From Paraspadella gotoi (taxonomy: Eukaryota; Chaetognatha), in NCBI GenBank assembly GCA_051294375.1, contig CM119266.1, positions 6,775,431-6,839,430 on the forward strand: DNA of 64,000 nt. The letters are read 5' to 3'. Shown here piece after piece: positions 14,801-26,600 of the stretch. Under the pieces are notes generated by a model, which was not told the origin of the DNA, ran no database searches, and saw only the letters and a list, made by a program, of their open reading frames with translations. The stretch's first letter is position 1. Each line of letters begins with the position of its first letter. Both the position numbers and the translations under genes were made by a program.

Positions 14801-16287
14801 TTTAGAAAAAACGAAATCCGAAAGAAAATGAACACTTTATTGCGAAATAGGATATTCTGCGTCTGTAAATATTTTTAATTTTCAACCCCTTTAACCTTGA
14901 ACTTTAACTTTAACCTTATCTGAGACTTAAAAACGATTCAAGTCGAAACGAACTACGTATAAAGGCCAAATCAAAAAAAAAAAAAAATTATTGTGCTAAA
15001 AAAAAACATTGAACGATTCAAATACTTCCCAAATTGATTCTTATAATTAGTAACCTTTCGCGCACTGACCTTTTTTCGAACTTACCTCGTAATTGGAATG
15101 CTCGGAAAACCAAAACTTTAACTTTGGATCCTCCAACAGTTTGTCGACTTCGTCGTAGAAATCTTCGTAGTCGCGAATCTCCACATCGACGTTTGGGCAA
15201 AAGGAGGATGTCATCTCCGACTCTTTGATGTAGTAACCGAAAGTCTGGGGACAGATAAAGCGTTTAACGTTAACGATAATTTACATTTACATTCGCAGCT
15301 ACATTGTTGCTTTGTTTTGTCAGCATGGCTCATGAAAAATGAAAATGAGTTACAACTTGAATTTCGAACAAAGAAAGTCTTTATTCTGAGACTCAAGCGA
15401 TCCTTTGCTGCTGCCGAGAAAGCGAGACCATCGGAATANNNNNNNNNNNNNNNNNNNNNNNNNGAGGGAAGGCGCACGACGGGCGCTTTCGAAAGGTAAA
15501 GCGCGACCTGGAGTGGAGAAAAGTGCCGTTGTCAAGAACCATTCCTTTGATTATTTGACTAATCATTAATCAAGCTAAATCTGAGGGATTTAAAAAAGAT
15601 TTGTACTAATTTTATTGATTGTGATATGAATTTGATTTACTTTCAAGGGAGTTTGTCTACAGAACAGTATGTTTTAATTAACGTAAAACAAAAATATATA
15701 ATGTATTTGCATTATTTAATCTCTTTATTTGTATTTTTAAGAAGTAGTGATGAAGCTATTACTATAGAATAATTAAAATCATAACCAATTAAACTTACCC
15801 TCTCGCGAAGCAGATGTTTTTCTAGCCTCACCCCAAACATCCCTGCAAATAGTAGCCCGGCTCGTCGGAGAAAAACTGACCCTCTTACCACCTCGGCCCT
15901 GAGCCCTGGCGGCTCGTGGACAGAGAGTAAGAGCCGATGCCGTGCCCCGTCCGGGTAGATACTCCAGCCCCGACGCCAGAGGGGCGAGCGGGCTCGGATC
16001 TGGAGTTCGTTGCCCGTCACCTGGTTTGAATGTGGGTTGGGGGTTGTGAGTGTGGCGAAAAATTGAAGACGTGAGTCGTTGAATGTGAAAAATATCGGGT
16101 TACTGAGGTGACGGAAAGAAAAGTGAGAAATGGGAAATAAATATAAAAGGTTGGAATGAAGTGTTGAGACTAAAGATAGTAAATAACGATTGGAGATTGT
16201 ATAAATAAATACAATTTTAGTTTTTCAAAAGAATTACTTAACAAAAAAGAACAAAACAAATATGGGAAGAAAAAAAAACCAAAGAAG

Positions 16288-16319
<32 letters not shown>

Positions 16320-19300
16320 CGAAAAAAGAGCCCCTGGTTCATTAGCCTTTCTCGTTTATCTCTTATAACACATGTACCATTGACCTATGACAATGACCAT
16401 TGTCAAGACCTTTGAATGGACCAATGATAATGAACATAAAAACCCACCTTGTTGTCAGGAAAAACCGACATGGCCAGATCGATTTGTCCATTAGGACTCG
16501 AGTGTAGGAGTCGATCTGTAGTTTGTTCGGAGTTCCGTAGTGAAAAGTGCGAGTCACGTCGTGGTGCCATCTCTGTACAAGGGCGGCCAGATGAATTTTT
16601 TTTTGTGATACGAATAAAAATGTATATAAATATTTCTTATACTAAGTTAGAATATTTTTCCTTTCTTTTAAAACTCAGTTAAAACTTAATATACAAATAT
16701 GTTTTTGTTAATTAAATATAAGTTAGAGTTAATAAATCAAATTAAAGGATTAAGGAACAAAACGGGGGCTTTTGAAAAGAGAGGCCGGAAATGAATTAAA
16801 AATTAAAGATGGAGCGCAAGAATTTGATTCGCGCCCCTGTACTGTCGCCGGAATCGAGCACATTGTCCGGCGCCGATTTTTTGCCGAGTGAATTTTTTGA
16901 GGGATTGTAGTGGATGATGGCGCCTGAAGGAGGGGGAGGAGGAGGAGGAGGAGGAGAAGAAGAAAAAGGGAGGAGGAGGAGGAGGAGGATAGAAAAGGGA
17001 AAAGGGGAGGATAGAAAAGGGGGAGGATAGAAAAAGAGGGAGGATTAGAAAAAAAGGGGAAAAGGGGAGGATAGAAAGGGGAGGATAGAAAAGGGGAGAT
17101 AGAAAAGGGGATGATAGAAAAGGAAGGAAGATGAATAGGGGGAGGATGAAAAGCGGAAAAGGGAAGAAGAGGACAGAAGGGATAGATAGGCAAGAGGTGA
17201 ATTAGAAATAAAAACGGAGAATAATAAAGAGGAAAAAAAAAAAAAACATTCAGTGATGAGAAGCGAATTAAAAAAATGGCAAATTTAAATAATTTAAATT
17301 AAAATAATAAATAATAAGATATAAAACGAAATAACATTCGTCAATCTTCCCCTTCCCCCCCAGCCCCCTCCCTCACCATTGCCCCATATCCGCGATCGTC
17401 GGAAACTCTCCCCCATGCTCTCCTCCTTACTCTTCCTCATCTTCCCACCTCCTCGCCACTTCCGCTTCAGTCGGCCGCTCTCCAGCGCCGACGCGCCCTC
17501 CAGCGCCGCTTGCGTACTCGATCAACGCCGCCGCGTCGCGGACGTGCGCCGCTCGCATCCCGGCGCGCTCCCGTGGGATTTTCTTGACCGCCTGGCGTCG
17601 CGGATCGCGGCGCGTGAAAGAGGCGGCGGTGGGAGGGGATGCGGCGGAAGACTGTATTGGGGGCGTGATGGGATGTGGAAGAGAAGGAAAAGAAAAAAAG
17701 AGTGAAAAGGAGTCAAAAAGAGTGGATTAAAGAACGTGTATATTCTTGTAACAAAGTAGTTGAAATATAAAATGAAAAAAAAAATAAGTAAATGAAATCG
17801 GACAACCGTTACTAATTAATTAGTTAATTAATTAATTAAATAGCGGATGATTTTTTAAAAATTTTTATGAGGGAAAAGGAAAGAGAGTAGACGATTCTTA
17901 TTTCTCAGAATTTTACAAAATGTTTGTTTATTTTAGAAAAACGAAATCCGAAAGGAAAATGAACACTTTATTGCGAAATAGGATATTCTGCGTCTGTAAA
18001 TATTTTTTAATTTCAACCCCTTTAACCTGAACTTTAACTTTAACCTTATCTGAGACTTAAAAACGAATTCAAGTCGAAACGAACTACGTATAAAGGCCAA
18101 TCAAACAAACAAAAAAATTATTGTGCTAAAAAAACATTGAACGATTCAAAACTCCCAAATTGATTCTTATATTAGTAACCTTTCGCGCACTGACCTTTTT
18201 TGAACTTACCTCGTAATTGGAATGCTCGAAAACCAAAACTTTAACTTTGGATCCTCCAACAGTTTTGTCGACTTCGTCGTAGAAATCTTCGTAGTCGGGA
18301 AATCTCCACACCGACGCTTGGGCAAAGGAAAATGTCATCTCCGATTCTTTTGATGTAGTAACCGAAAGTCTGGGACAGATAAAGCGTTTAACGTTAACGA
18401 TAATTTACATTACATTCGCAGCTACATTGTTGCTTTGTTTTGTCAGCAATGGCCCTCATGAAAAATGAAATGAGTTACAACTTGAATTTCGAACAAAGAA
18501 ATGTTTTATTCTGAGACTCATAGCGATCCTTTGCTGCTGCCGAGAAAGCGAGACATCGAATACTACTTCTAACTCCTCTCTCTCTTCTCTCTCTCTCTTT
18601 CTCTCTCTCTCTCGTCTCTCTCTCTCTCTCTCTCTCTCATTTTCTCTCTCACAGCCCTAACCTGTCCACAATCCGGTCGCAGATGTTTGACCATCAAATC
18701 GCCGACTCTCCTCTTTCCGACGAACCACTTGAGTGGAAGGCCTTTGGATTTGGGACGATGACGAACGAGTAGACGACGGGGTTGTAGGGAACGTCTGATC
18801 CACGGATGTTGAGAAGCCAGGCCACCTTGGGGCGGAGGGGCACGGTTATGGTTGAAGGACTTTTCTTTGACTGGCATCAGATAAGCCCATTGACTCATTA
18901 TCAAACGGACATCATTAACGGACTTCTTAAAGCTGACAAGCCTATAATTGGCCGTCGCCCATCAACCCACCTCCATCAAGTCCAGCACCAGCAAGACATC
19001 AGCCCCTTCCTCCTCCATCTTTTCACGAATCATCGTCGTCTTCTCTTCCCACGTGACGCCAGCGAACTTCAAAGGGTGAATCTCGATGTTTCTCTCAGAT
19101 GGGCGTGGCGGTCGGTCTGAGAGATTTTAGTCGCCACTTTTAGAACTTTGGTCGGTTATTTCAACGGCTTATTCATTTATGTTTCAGCTCGGTTGGAAAA
19201 ATTGCTTGAGGTAAAGCTCAAATTAATTGTTTAACTATATTAGACTTTAAAATTTTTTATTAAAATTTTAAAATAAATGTAAAAATTTAATATATTTCAC

Positions 19301-19667
19301 TAGATATTAGATTTAATTATATTCTTCATATAAAGTATATTTTTTTATAATATAATGGGATGTTAGTGTTGTTATATAATCTGTTGGATATAAACGTTTA
19401 CAATAAAGGATTATTATTATTATTAAAATAAAGTTTTCAAAAATTCATAATAATTATAGCAACGTCGAAACATTTTTTAAGAGTTGCAAATCGTTTCTCG
19501 TTCTCCTCAGTCTTTAGAAAACCTGTGGTCCAATCCGCGTCGATCAAATCAACTTCTAATGGAATCAGCGTCACATTTTTGCGCAAGATTTTCGGGTTTG
19601 TCGTCGCCAATTCCCACTCCTGGTTGAATTATGTTAATGATGAGATGGCATGTCTTATCATTTGTTT

Positions 19668-19765
<98 letters not shown>

Positions 19766-20679
19766 GACCTTGATGGAAAAAAGCTTAGGATCGGCGCCGA
19801 TTTTCGATCCCTTCTCTAGTCGGTCACCCAACCAAGTCCACATCGTGGGCACCAATTCCAAAATGCCCCAGTTGCAGTCCAACTCGTTTTCAGCCTGAAA
19901 AATGAGGAACAGTCAAAAATGTTTTTGGACAATGGAAAACCGGGGCAAAGCCAAAAAGACGATTTCAAAAAAAAACAAAAAAAACGACATTATAACATTA
20001 AAACGTTCGAGTCGAAATCTCATAACTGATAGAGTAAGTAGGGTTCTATGGGAAGTTAACGAAGAAAAAAAGTCCGTTTCAAAAAATAAAACTTTGTAAA
20101 CAAAAATAAACTTTGTTTACTCTCTCAATATTAATAAGAAAACATTTAATCAGTCTTGAGTCTCATCTTTTGTTAAAATTAATAAATCCTATGGCTAATG
20201 TTCGATCAATACATGGCGAAAATACCAACAGAAGGGTGACGTGCAATTATGGTCCGTTTAAAATAATACTGAATTTTATTTCCCAAGTTTCAAAGGCGGT
20301 GCGAAGACAATTGAGACTCAAGAGACCCGCCCTCACCCCTCGATCCTACCTGCAAGAAATATCGTCCGTCCGTCCAAATGACGGCGGCGTCGTCAACAAC
20401 GCCGGCAACGCCGGCCGATCCCGAGAATCCGGACAACCAACGGCGCCGCTTGTCAAAGTCGCCGATGTATTCGCTGATGTGTTGATCGGCGGCGCTGACG
20501 ACGTAGGCGTCCAAAGCGGCGTCTCGCATTCGGCGCCGGATGGCGGCCAATTTTGTGTCACTGGGGGTCAGGGGGGCGTCGGAGCATTTGCGGCGTTCCG
20601 ACGCCGGTTTAAAGGCGGCGTCGATGGAGACCACAACGACGACGACGACGACAAAGAGGAAGGATAATCTCGTTGTCAT
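11810..20679 (-). CDS. XPNPEP2: Secreted/membrane Xaa-Pro aminopeptidase (aminopeptidase P, M24B)
   Basis: Metallopeptidase removing an N-terminal residue before proline. Exons in sense order: 20679-20350, 19894-19769, 19619-19523, 19116-18971, 18825-18662, 15245-15086, 14513-14234, 13562-13472, 13206-13080, 12666-12439, 12151-11810; total 2,091 nt, 696 aa. N-terminus [19 protein letters not shown] is a signal peptide with a poly-Val core. Creatinase-type N-domain motifs: RRRWLSGFSGSAG, IWTDGRYFLQ, then DVPYNPVVYSFVIV. Catalytic half: GAIIHY, LLLDSGGQY, DGTTDVTRTFHYGTP, HGTGHGIGSYLSVHEPP, DEPGYY and RLENICFAE supply the Asp, Asp, His, Glu, Glu metal ligands. The hydrophobic C-terminus (RAMMGVAGVTLVWGLLRVN) resembles a GPI-anchor signal, as in XPNPEP2. 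Exons 5 and 7 hold small compensating frame errors (an in-frame TGA in exon 5), most simply sequencing errors. Exons 6-11 are repeated at 15464-18560 around a gap. Exon numbering uses the cleaner copy. Confidence 0.92.
13207..13477 (-). mobile_element. Intron 8 of the aminopeptidase gene, an inverted-repeat element (introner-like)
   Basis: The intron separating LLLDSGGQYR from DGTTDVTR is bounded by 23-bp terminal inverted repeats: 13209-13231 on one side and 13475-13453 reverse-complemented on the other, consensus GTACARGGGCGGCC then NNATNAATT, 19 of 23 positions identical. CTGTAC (GTACAG in gene sense) is present at both edges (13207-13212 and 13472-13477), consistent with a target-site duplication. 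The interior is AT-rich with no coding capacity. Removing one GTACAG copy keeps the conserved Tyr-Arg but leaves no GT-AG junction. A GT-AG splice using both copies deletes Tyr-Arg in frame. The same structure is present in the duplicated copy near 16573-16850. Confidence 0.65.
13556..14058. repeat. Polypurine (GGAGGA / AGAAAAGG) tract in intron 7
   Basis: About 500 bases almost free of pyrimidines on the + strand, built from degenerate GGA, GGAGGATAGAAAAG and AGAAAAGGGG units. In gene sense it is a polypyrimidine tract leading from the acceptor of exon 8 back into the intron. The duplicated copy is at about 16918-17240 and is shorter. Confidence 0.9.
15439..15463. other. Assembly gap (25 N)
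   Basis: Exactly 25 undetermined bases between two copies of the same locus. The true size is unknown and may be negative. Confidence 0.99.
15464..18560 (-). pseudogene. Second, error-rich copy of aminopeptidase exons 6-11 (probable assembly artefact)
   Basis: Every exon of the first copy is recognisable: the exon 11 start at about 15464-15507, exon 10 at 15799-16020, exon 9 at 16449-16569, exon 8 at 16830-16924, exon 7 at 17375-17653 and exon 6 at 18210-18365. Frames are broken by many one-base losses, mostly in homopolymers and dinucleotides, spread evenly through exons and introns. The same introns, polypurine tract and inverted-repeat element are present. Even indel spread, a 25-N junction and unbroken continuation into exon 5 argue for a misassembled allele or gap fill with raw long-read sequence, not a diverged gene. 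Confidence 0.85.
19669..19762. repeat. (GA)n microsatellite at the donor of aminopeptidase intron 2
   Basis: Perfect array of about 46 units. In gene sense intron 2 begins GTCAA and then becomes (CT)n, so the array starts within six bases of the donor at 19768. Confidence 0.95.
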
Positions 20680-21109
20680 GGCGACCGTAAAAAGAGCAAC
20701 CGAAGAAAAATGATAAAGCCTTGTATAAATAAATGTTTTATTACGAAATATTTTACTACGTTTCTGATTTTCTGGTAATCGAAACTTTTACATTTCTTTA
20801 AAAGTGAATTTAAATATCGAAAAGCAAATTTCGAGGAATTTCATTTTTTTATTCTTCTTTATTTGACGAAATTATTTTTTTTTAAATCGAATTATAAATA
20901 TTCTAGGCGCCCAGAAATTCACTGTTAAACTTTTCGAAGGTGAATCAATTGTTTGTCCTGGGAAACTAACATCTTAAGCGTGAGATATATGTCGACTATC
21001 GACTATCGAGTGAAATCAATGTTTGTAAGTCTCCACAATGATACCTTTGTCGAAGAAAAAACTTAAATCGAGAATTGAATGAAGAAAAATTAGATTTTTA
21101 TTGAACTTT

Positions 21110-21113
<4 letters not shown>

Positions 21114-21149
<36 letters not shown>
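21114..21149. repeat. (TC)n microsatellite
   Basis: Perfect array of about 17 units. Confidence 0.95.
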
Positions 21150-21152
<3 letters not shown>

Positions 21153-21385
21153 TTTTTTCTCTTTTAAATTGTCTCAAATACGAATGAAAATCTTTTGAGA
21201 AAACTTTTGGTGAGGTTTTAAAAACCGAAACGCGGTCGGTAAATCCGGGATTTTTAAAAAAAATTAACAAACAAGAAGAAATGAAAAGGAACTAAATTTT
21301 TTTTTTCTTTGGTGTGATAGAGAGAGAGACGCGTCAAGGAATAAGGAATATTTAGGCTCGAATTAATTTCTCGTGAAATGAAAAG

Positions 21386-21415
21386 GACGACGACGACGAC
21401 GACGACGACAACGAC

Positions 21416-21471
<56 letters not shown>
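21386..21471. repeat. Compound (GAC)n-(GAT)n microsatellite
   Basis: A run of GAC repeats passes into about 17 GAT repeats. The transition looks like a trinucleotide array in which C-to-T changes have spread. Confidence 0.95.
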
Positions 21472-21473
<2 letters not shown>

Positions 21474-21563
21474 ACGAGGACATTCGATAACTTTGATGGC
21501 CACTTTTGAGGCCTTTATACAAATAATCCATGACTGACTTATCGCGCGGTCATTGTCAGAGCG

Positions 21564-21565
<2 letters not shown>

Positions 21566-21638
<73 letters not shown>
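21566..21638. repeat. (GA)n microsatellite
   Basis: Nearly perfect array of about 35 units. Confidence 0.97.
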
Positions 21639-21640
<2 letters not shown>

Positions 21641-22084
21641 TGTTTTTCTCAGTTGTGTGTGTTTTCGCTTCTCTCTTTTTCCATAACAATTGTATCAGAT
21701 TTCAGATATCTGAAGCGAGAAAATAATATTTTATTCATGAGATCAAATTTGATGGCTTCTTAATCGATTCCCTATTTTTTGCCTCTTGACTTTTCAGTTG
21801 AGTGTTTCAGTCAAACGTTTTAGTGGCATTACGTAAATGGCCAACCCGGCTCACACGAGCTTTATTTCTTTTTATCTTTACTTTTTACACGTATTGCGGC
21901 GTTTAATTTCAGTCACTTCACCTTTTACACTTAAACATACCAATTTTTGTAATGGATGACTTATGTTTTTAAAACATCTATTGTAGAAAATCTATAATTC
22001 AACCTTTGCCTTGTCCCCTCCACCCCATAATCATTTCCCCTCCCCTTAAGAAATTCGAGGTCTTTCGTTTTCACCATCGATCTG

Positions 22085-22138
22085 TCACGGTCATCAGTCA
22101 CGGTCGAAGTCACGGTCGAAGTCACGGTCGAAGTCACA
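22085..22138. repeat. Short tandem repeat of CACGGTCGAAGT
   Basis: Three to four 12-bp units in direct tandem. Related CACGGTC(G/A)AAAC words recur near 36345-36390 in the Vsx intron. Confidence 0.7.
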
Positions 22139-22392
22139 AATCGGTCACGTTCTGATTAAAGGATAAACATTTGTCAAGGTCGTATAGTCAAATAAAAATA
22201 TTTTCAATATCACTGAAATCTTACTAATGGCGATCTCTGTATAACCAACATTTTTAAATTTTATTTTTATGTATCAATTTAAATCTAAACCTGAAAATCT
22301 GAGCAACTTCAGTTAACTTGTGGGAAATAACTTTTTATAATTTGATGAGAGATAAAAATTGAAATCGCAAAAAACCGACGTTAAAATTAATT

Positions 22393-22582
22393 GTGGCTCA
22401 TTGAGTAAAGCCATCAGCTCATGACCATTAGGTACCGGGTTCAATCCCAACGGAAAGCGTGAGAACAGCCGAAAACCGCCTTGGGGGCGTGGAAAACCCT
22501 CAAGCCTGGTTCCAATCCCCCGTTCCATAGAAGTTAAGGATAGTAATCATCAGCCCACTAAGCGCTTTATCCACATAGCCTA

Positions 22583-22625
<43 letters not shown>

Positions 22626-22627
22626 AT
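22393..22627 (+). mobile_element. tRNA-derived SINE, copy 1 (family A)
   Basis: A-box-like TGGCTCATTGAG at 22394 and B-box GGTTCAATCCC at 22438 are 44 bases apart, the tRNA spacing. The body shares AAAGCCATCAGCTCATGACC, GAGGGCGTGGAAAACCC-like and CAAGCCTGGTTCCA words with the copy at 24447-24686. The 3' end is an (AAAT)n tail, after which 15 bases of the pre-tail sequence (CCACATAGCCTATAAA) are repeated. Confidence 0.85.
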
Positions 22628-22868
22628 CCACATAGCCTATAAATGAAAACCAAATTCTGGAGATCAAGTTTAGGAATCGTAATTGTGATTAAAAAGACGG
22701 ACATGTAATAAATTTGATTTAAATTAAATTAAATTTAATTAAAATCGACTTGCTGAAGTAGATTGGTAGCTAAATAGAGAGTCCAGTTTACAATTAAAGT
22801 ATAGACCACGAATTATCTTAATAATTACTTAATAATTAACCCTTAAATAGTTATCAAAACGAATCTTC

Positions 22869-22869
<1 letters not shown>

Positions 22870-22895
<26 letters not shown>
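22870..22895. repeat. (GA)n microsatellite
   Basis: Perfect array of about 13 units. Confidence 0.9.
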
Positions 22896-22899
<4 letters not shown>

Positions 22900-23116
22900 G
22901 AAATAAAATCTGAACTCTTCACAATTCTTACAGTCAATAATGTAGCAGAATAATTTGTGGTTCATTTCAAATGAGATTGAATAATAATTGAATAACGTTA
23001 GAATAACAGGATTTATAAGAATTGAGAAATTGAGAATTGTCAACTTTATCATAAAATTGAATGAAACGAATAGAGATTTTCAATACTGACATTTCAATAT
23101 CTTCATCTTGAGCCAA

Positions 23117-23126
23117 GTCACGTGAC
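23117..23126. promoter_or_regulatory. Palindromic E-box GTCACGTGAC upstream of the serine protease gene
   Basis: Ten-base perfect palindrome, the consensus bound by bHLH-zipper factors of the MITF/TFE class, 535 bases before the protease start codon. Functional use is inference. Confidence 0.35.
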
Positions 23127-23660
23127 GTCGACTAGTTAATCCATTCTCTTCATCTTCATCTATTGTCTTATTTTGTTTTCATTATTAATCATGTTGTTTT
23201 AATTTGTTTTTTTATCTTCTCACTCATTCATTTCTGCGCCAATTCGGATTATATTCAATCTTAGGTATGTATATTTTTCTTCTGATCAATTAATTATTTT
23301 ATTCATGACTTTATTTAAATTTTCTCTAAACTTATTTACCATTTTTATGCTTATTAATTGAGCCATTGATTTCTCCGCCAACGAAAGACGAGTAACTCGA
23401 TCCAGCCACCCAAGATTCCCACGAGAGGGCGTCGTCTCTCCAGATCAAAAAACCGATGATCAAAGATCGAAATTTAAGATTCTCTCAATATTTGCCACTT
23501 AACAATATTTGTCCCTTTTTTTTATTGCGTCTCGAATGGAAACGGATTTTTGCCGCCAATAAAATAGGGTTGATCTCTCGATCTCAGTCAGATATCGATC
23601 TTAAATTTTTCTTTTTTAAAAAACCGAAAATATTTCACTCAAATAAGAACCCCCAAAAAA

Positions 23661-26600
23661 ATGAAATTCGTTGTTTTCATCGTTTTGACCTTTTGTTCGT
23701 ACGCGGCGGTTGGATCTTTTAACGGTATTAAATCTAATGATTAAAAACAAGTTATATAAGTGTTTTAATGATCGTTTTAACTCTCACACTGTCACTGCAA
23801 CGATGAGACGAGAACTCTTCAGTGACCTCATCAATAAAACAACAAGAAATTTAAATAATATCGATAACATCGCAAAGTGATCTCGGAGTTAATAAACGAG
23901 ACTGTGAGAAAGTCTTGATTAAAAGCAAGAATCCTTCCAGGATGTATCCTAAGAGAGCCAAAGCTTAAATAGAATTTGGGTAGTGGGTGGTAGTGTCGGT
24001 TAAGCCATTGCGAGAGGNNNNNNNNNNCCTTAAATCGAGGGGTCAGATAAGTTTCAACTACAACAACAACATTTTCAGCTCCTGGTCTCTGCGCTCGAGT
24101 CATCAGAGGTCAATGTGTCACTGAGGAAAATTGCAAAGGAAGAATATTTCGTTCTTTTTGCGGGGAAAAGACGAAAGACGTTTGTTGCAAGGGACCGAGT
24201 GAGACGGGTAAGGGAGAGAGAAGGGGCAGGGAAGGAGGGAGGGGGAGAAGAGTAAGGGAGGGAGAAGGGGTAGGGAGGGAGGGAGGGGAAGAGGGAAGGA
24301 AAAAGAGAGAGAAAAGAAAGATAGAAAGAAAGATATAAAAAACAAAGAATAAATAAATCAATAAATCAATAATAAATAAATAAATATGTAGTCGGGCATA
24401 GCAAAGTTCACCCCGCCTCTAAGCATGACACGTTCAATCTTGACCCGGTGGCTCATTGAGTAAAGCCATCAGCTCATGACCACTAGGTACTTGGTTCAAT
24501 CCCAACCCGGTACCTACCCGGCGGGAAGTGTGAGGACGGCCGTAAGCCGCCTTGAGGGCGTGGAAAACCCCCAAGCCTGGTTCCAAGCCCAGGACCCGTT
24601 CCATAGCTGTTAGAGGGGGTTATAGAAGATAGTAATCTTCAGCCCACTTAGCGCCTTATCCACAAATAAATAAATAAATAAATAAAATGGTTCTCAGTCT
24701 AGGTCAAATTAAAATTCTATTCCGATCGCCAGCGGTGTTTGGAGCGACGTCAACGTCCCCGTTAACAACAACGACAACAACTCAGGCGCCGATTTTGGCG
24801 GAAAAATTCATTTCGAAAAATTGTGGAAAAACTCGTTACGACGACGACGACGACGATAATGACGATGAAAATGTTATCAATCGTCGCATCATTGGTGGAC
24901 ACGAAGCCAGAATCGGCGCCTGGCCTTGGATTGTGAGTTTCACAGTTTGTGAGTCGCAGTTTGTGATTCCGTGAAGGGTAGAACCTGAGTTAGAATTTAG
25001 AAGATTCTTTTCAAGTCGAGACCATCAACTGTTACCGGTTCAGGCTATATTAATAAAAATCCATAAGATGGAAAGATTTTGGATGAATATTTTGTTTCCA
25101 TCTCACGTGAATGAAGGTGATGTGACATCACATTTAGTTTCGATTTCACAAATTAAGGTTTCGTTGAAACACAACGACGAACACCAATGCGGCGGAAGCC
25201 TAATCGGACGCCAATGGGTGCTAACAGCAGCTCACTGTTTTGTGGAGTAAGTCAATTTTTACAGTCTCTCTTTTCAATGTTGTACTTCTATTTCACGGTT
25301 TTGTTCCTCGCTTTAATTTAAAATTTTTACCATTTTATTTAATCTGATTTTTTTTTTAAATTAGTTAATGCACAAAGTTTTACCCAGACAAATAATAGCA
25401 ATCGTTTTAATCAGCAATTTTCTTCTTCACATAAGTTTGTCATTTGTTTTTTTTTTCTTCAAGAGATGTCTCTACTTATCTCCTCTCTTTCCTGTTGCAA
25501 CTAAACCGAAAATCAACAAAAGACAAACGCTTTCCTCCATAGATTAAGCAGCCCCGTTGGATGGACGGCGACTGCCGGCGAACACGACGCCAACGACGAA
25601 ACCGGACACGAATTCGTCGTCGGCATCAACAGAATTTTCCTTCACGATTACAACAGCCGAAGAAAAGTGAACGACGTGGCTCTGCTGTTGCTGGAGAAGC
25701 CTGTGCCTTTCGATATCGGGGATGATGGAGAAGTCGTCGGCTTCATCAACGACATCTGTCTGCCATCGGAGGCTGATATCGTGGAACCGGGGACGATTTG
25801 CCATCTCATGGGATGGGGACGGTTGGGGAATGGTAAGGTCTTTCGAAGACAAACTATGAGCGTCTTCCTTTTTAGAAATAAATCAAGTAATTCTTTTTTT
25901 ATTTTCGATTGCAGTATCACGTTGATATATTTTTATATCCAGATAAATTACAAATATCCATAATTTTTAGTAAAGTTATTAAAGTTTATGAAGTGAAATA
26001 AGTACAGTAGATAATAATATACTAAATAGTGGTAAATACATTACGAGCCTTTCATTCTTGCGCCCTTTTTCGACCACTAAATAATAACATGGTAAATATT
26101 AAATAGTAAATATGAAACCATATACATTGCTTACTAAAAATGCATAAAATATAAATAGAAATGATCCCTAAGCCGGTCCAGCCTCTGACGTCCTTCAAGA
26201 AGTAGAGATGAAGCTCCAACCTCTTCGTTCCTGCATCGAGACCTACAACGACACACTCGACGGAGTCTTGCAGCGCGACCCTTACGTCGTCGACCAGAAG
26301 ATGCTTTGCGCGGGATTTAAAGAGGGAGGGAAAGATTCTTGCAGGGTGAGATCTGAGGTCAAGGGTGGGTCTTGGGTCTTGGGATCTGAGGTCTGGGATC
26401 TGGGATGTTAGGTCAAGGGTGGGTGTTGGGTGATGGTAATACCACAATCTGTATTGAACAATGCATTGGACTGGCGATAAAGTCCCACTTCTGCTATATG
26501 TATGCAAAATGAGGGAGTATTTCACTGAGATTATTCCGGAAGTTATACAGGTGTTGGTTATTTAATATTCGTTCGTTTATTCACTCATTAACTCAATTCT

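Larger units (their letters stand above)
12113..15438. repeat. Direct duplication, first copy (aminopeptidase exons 6-11)
   Basis: This segment is collinear and nearly identical with 15464-18560 across exons, introns and intron repeats, separated only by a 25-N gap. This copy has mostly intact reading frames, so it appears to be the better consensus. Confidence 0.9.
20680..23660. other. Divergent intergenic region (aminopeptidase / serine protease promoters)
   Basis: The two flanking genes are transcribed away from this 3-kb spacer, so both promoters should lie here. It holds several microsatellites, a tRNA-derived SINE at 22393-22627 and a palindromic E-box at 23117-23126. No TATA box could be assigned with confidence and no coding exon is seen. 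Confidence 0.6.

Noticed and set aside
15464-18560. A second, functional aminopeptidase paralogue
   Set aside because: Introns are as similar as exons and differences are scattered one-base indels next to a 25-N gap.
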